Origin: an uncultured Dorea sp.
GTDB taxonomy: Bacteria; Bacillota_A; Clostridia; Lachnospirales; Lachnospiraceae
Length of the DNA: 31,970 bases
Assembly: GCA_910579015.1 (NCBI GenBank)
Contig: CAJTRO010000041.1
Location: 1 to 31,970 of the forward strand
Direction: 5' to 3'
Below the pieces are notes generated by a model, which worked only from the letters and a program-made list of their open reading frames with translations, was not told the DNA's origin and ran no database searches. Of this stretch, positions 30,924 through 31,970 are shown in pieces. Each line of letters opens with the position of its first letter. Positions within the stretch are counted from its first letter, which is position 1. Both the position numbers and the translations under genes were made by a program.

Positions 30924-31970
30924 ATGAAGAATGCATTACCTGTTGGGGTTGAAAATTTTGAAGATATAGTAAAATCTGGATATTACTATGTAGATAAGAC
31001 AATGTTCATAAAAGAAATCCTAGACTTAAAGGGGAAAGTAAATTTGTTTACTCGTCCAAGAAGATTTGGAAAGACACTGAATCTAAGTATGCTCCGTTAT
31101 TTTTTTGAGGATACAGGAGATGCGAAGAAAAATGAGGAGAATCAATCGCTCTTTCAAGGCTTAAAGATTATGGAACAAGGTGAAGAATATGTGGAACATA
31201 TGGGAGAGTATCCGGTCATTAATCTGACGCTTAAATCAGCAAAGCAACCAACTTTTGAATCAGCATATGGTAAGATAAGGAATGCAATCGCAGACGAGTT
31301 CCAGAGACATCAGTATATATTGACGAGCGAGAAAATTAGTGGAGAGGATAAGAAACTGTTTGAGAAAATTGCCGACCGGAAGGCAGAATATGATGATTAT
31401 TCCGGAGCGTTAGTATTTTTATGTAAGTGCCTTTATCTGGCGACGGATAAAAAAACAGTTGTCTTGATAGATGAATATGATGTTCCGCTTGAGAGCGCTT
31501 ATTTTCGAGGATTCTATGAAGAAATGGTAGATTTTATCCGCTCATTATTTGAGTCTGTATTAAAGACAAACCAGTATCTCCAGTTTGCCGTTATAACAGG
31601 GTGTCTGCGGATTTCAAAGGAGAGTATATTTACCGGCTTGAATCATCTAAATATTATTTCTATACTTGATAAAAAATATAGTGAGCATTTTGGGTTTACG
31701 GAGGAAGAAGTTCACCGGATGATGTCTTATTATGAAGTGGAAAGCCGTTTTTCGACAATGAAAGAATGGTATGATGGATATTTATTTGGTGATATGGAAG
31801 TTTATAACCCATGGAGCGTGATTAAGTTTTTATATGATCTATATTCAGATGTAGGAGCATTTCCACATCCGTATTGGATTAATACCAGTTCTAACGACAT
31901 TATAAAAGAGTTGATAGTCAGAGCTGACCGTGAAACAAAAGGGCAGATTGAAAGGCTCTTAGAAGGAGGA
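30924..31970 (+). CDS. AAA-family ATPase with predicted PD-(D/E)XK nuclease domain (partial, 3' end outside the window)
   Basis: The frame is open to the last base of the window with no stop, so it is incomplete at the C-terminus; 349 residues are visible. The N-terminus MKNALPVGVENFEDIVKSGY and RPRRFGKTLNLSML (Walker A, G49-K50-T51) match the family of AAA-ATPases with a C-terminal PD-(D/E)XK (DUF1703-like) domain. The Walker B is VVLIDEYDVP with D183 and E184. GGAGGG lies 6 bases before this ATG; an adjacent ATG at 30921 is also possible. The sequence is visibly AT-richer than dnaE or pfkA, consistent with transfer. The function of this family is not established; toxin or defence roles are speculation. 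Confidence 0.85.
   Translation, partial: MKNALPVGVENFEDIVKSGYYYVDKTMFIKEILDLKGKVNLFTRPRRFGKTLNLSMLRYFFEDTGDAKKNEENQSLFQGLKIMEQGEEYVEHMGEYPVINLTLKSAKQPTFESAYGKIRNAIADEFQRHQYILTSEKISGEDKKLFEKIADRKAEYDDYSGALVFLCKCLYLATDKKTVVLIDEYDVPLESAYFRGFYEEMVDFIRSLFESVLKTNQYLQFAVITGCLRISKESIFTGLNHLNIISILDKKYSEHFGFTEEEVHRMMSYYEVESRFSTMKEWYDGYLFGDMEVYNPWSVIKFLYDLYSDVGAFPHPYWINTSSNDIIKELIVRADRETKGQIERLLEGG

Noticed and set aside
1..31970. CRISPR array, tRNA, rRNA or intact transposase genes
   Set aside because: No regularly spaced repeats, no cloverleaf or rRNA-like sequence, and no transposase- or integrase-like protein found by reading both strands.

Overview
The window looks like chromosomal DNA from a spore-forming, Gram-positive Clostridia member, most probably a Lachnospiraceae (Clostridium cluster XIVa) species. 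The grounds are the spoIIR gene with a sigma-F type promoter, a SPOCS(DUF3794)-LysM protein, a spoIIID remnant with a sigma-E type promoter, the dnaE-pfkA arrangement, strong AGGAGG-type ribosome binding sites, and protein sequences of that flavour. Genus and species cannot be fixed from sequence alone. No rRNA, tRNA, CRISPR array or intact insertion sequence was seen.

Region 1 (57-9759) is almost entirely minus-strand. Read in the direction of transcription it has malQ (4-alpha-glucanotransferase), plsC-type acyltransferase and a cyclophilin. Next is a DUF969/DUF979 membrane pair (predicted 5-oxoproline transporter) behind a fully consensus sigma-A promoter. Last come nicotinate phosphoribosyltransferase, ddl, murF and a Cof-type HAD phosphatase. 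ddl and murF act consecutively in peptidoglycan precursor synthesis. A 53-bp tandem duplication lies just after the nicotinate phosphoribosyltransferase stop codon.

Region 2 (9939-22523) is plus-strand: a PrcB-like lipoprotein and a SPOCS-LysM protein, then ispE and a GntR/FCD regulator, spoIIR, an acyl-ACP thioesterase, a CvfB-like S1 protein, an HPr-like protein with no histidine (Crh-like), dnaE, pfkA, murI and a DUF1934 protein. It ends at a perfect bidirectional hairpin terminator.

Region 3 (22540-27976) has a convergent small membrane protein of unknown function, a possible decayed small gene, an unrecognised 332-aa protein, cardiolipin synthase, a trigger-factor-like lipoprotein with an FKBP domain, and a metallophosphoesterase.

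Region 4 (about 28000-31970) is AT-richer by eye and looks accessory. It has a DUF5688 protein and a DUF4143-type ATPase on the minus strand, a truncated spoIIID copy that keeps its sigma-E promoter, and a second AAA-ATPase (AAA plus predicted PD-(D/E)XK nuclease family) that runs off the window end.

Most of the window is ordinary core metabolism, cell envelope and sporulation. The least expected elements are the truncated spoIIID, the Crh-like HPr paralogue, the unrecognised genes at 22.5-24.3 kb and the accessory ATPase cluster. No clear, wholly new multi-gene system was found.
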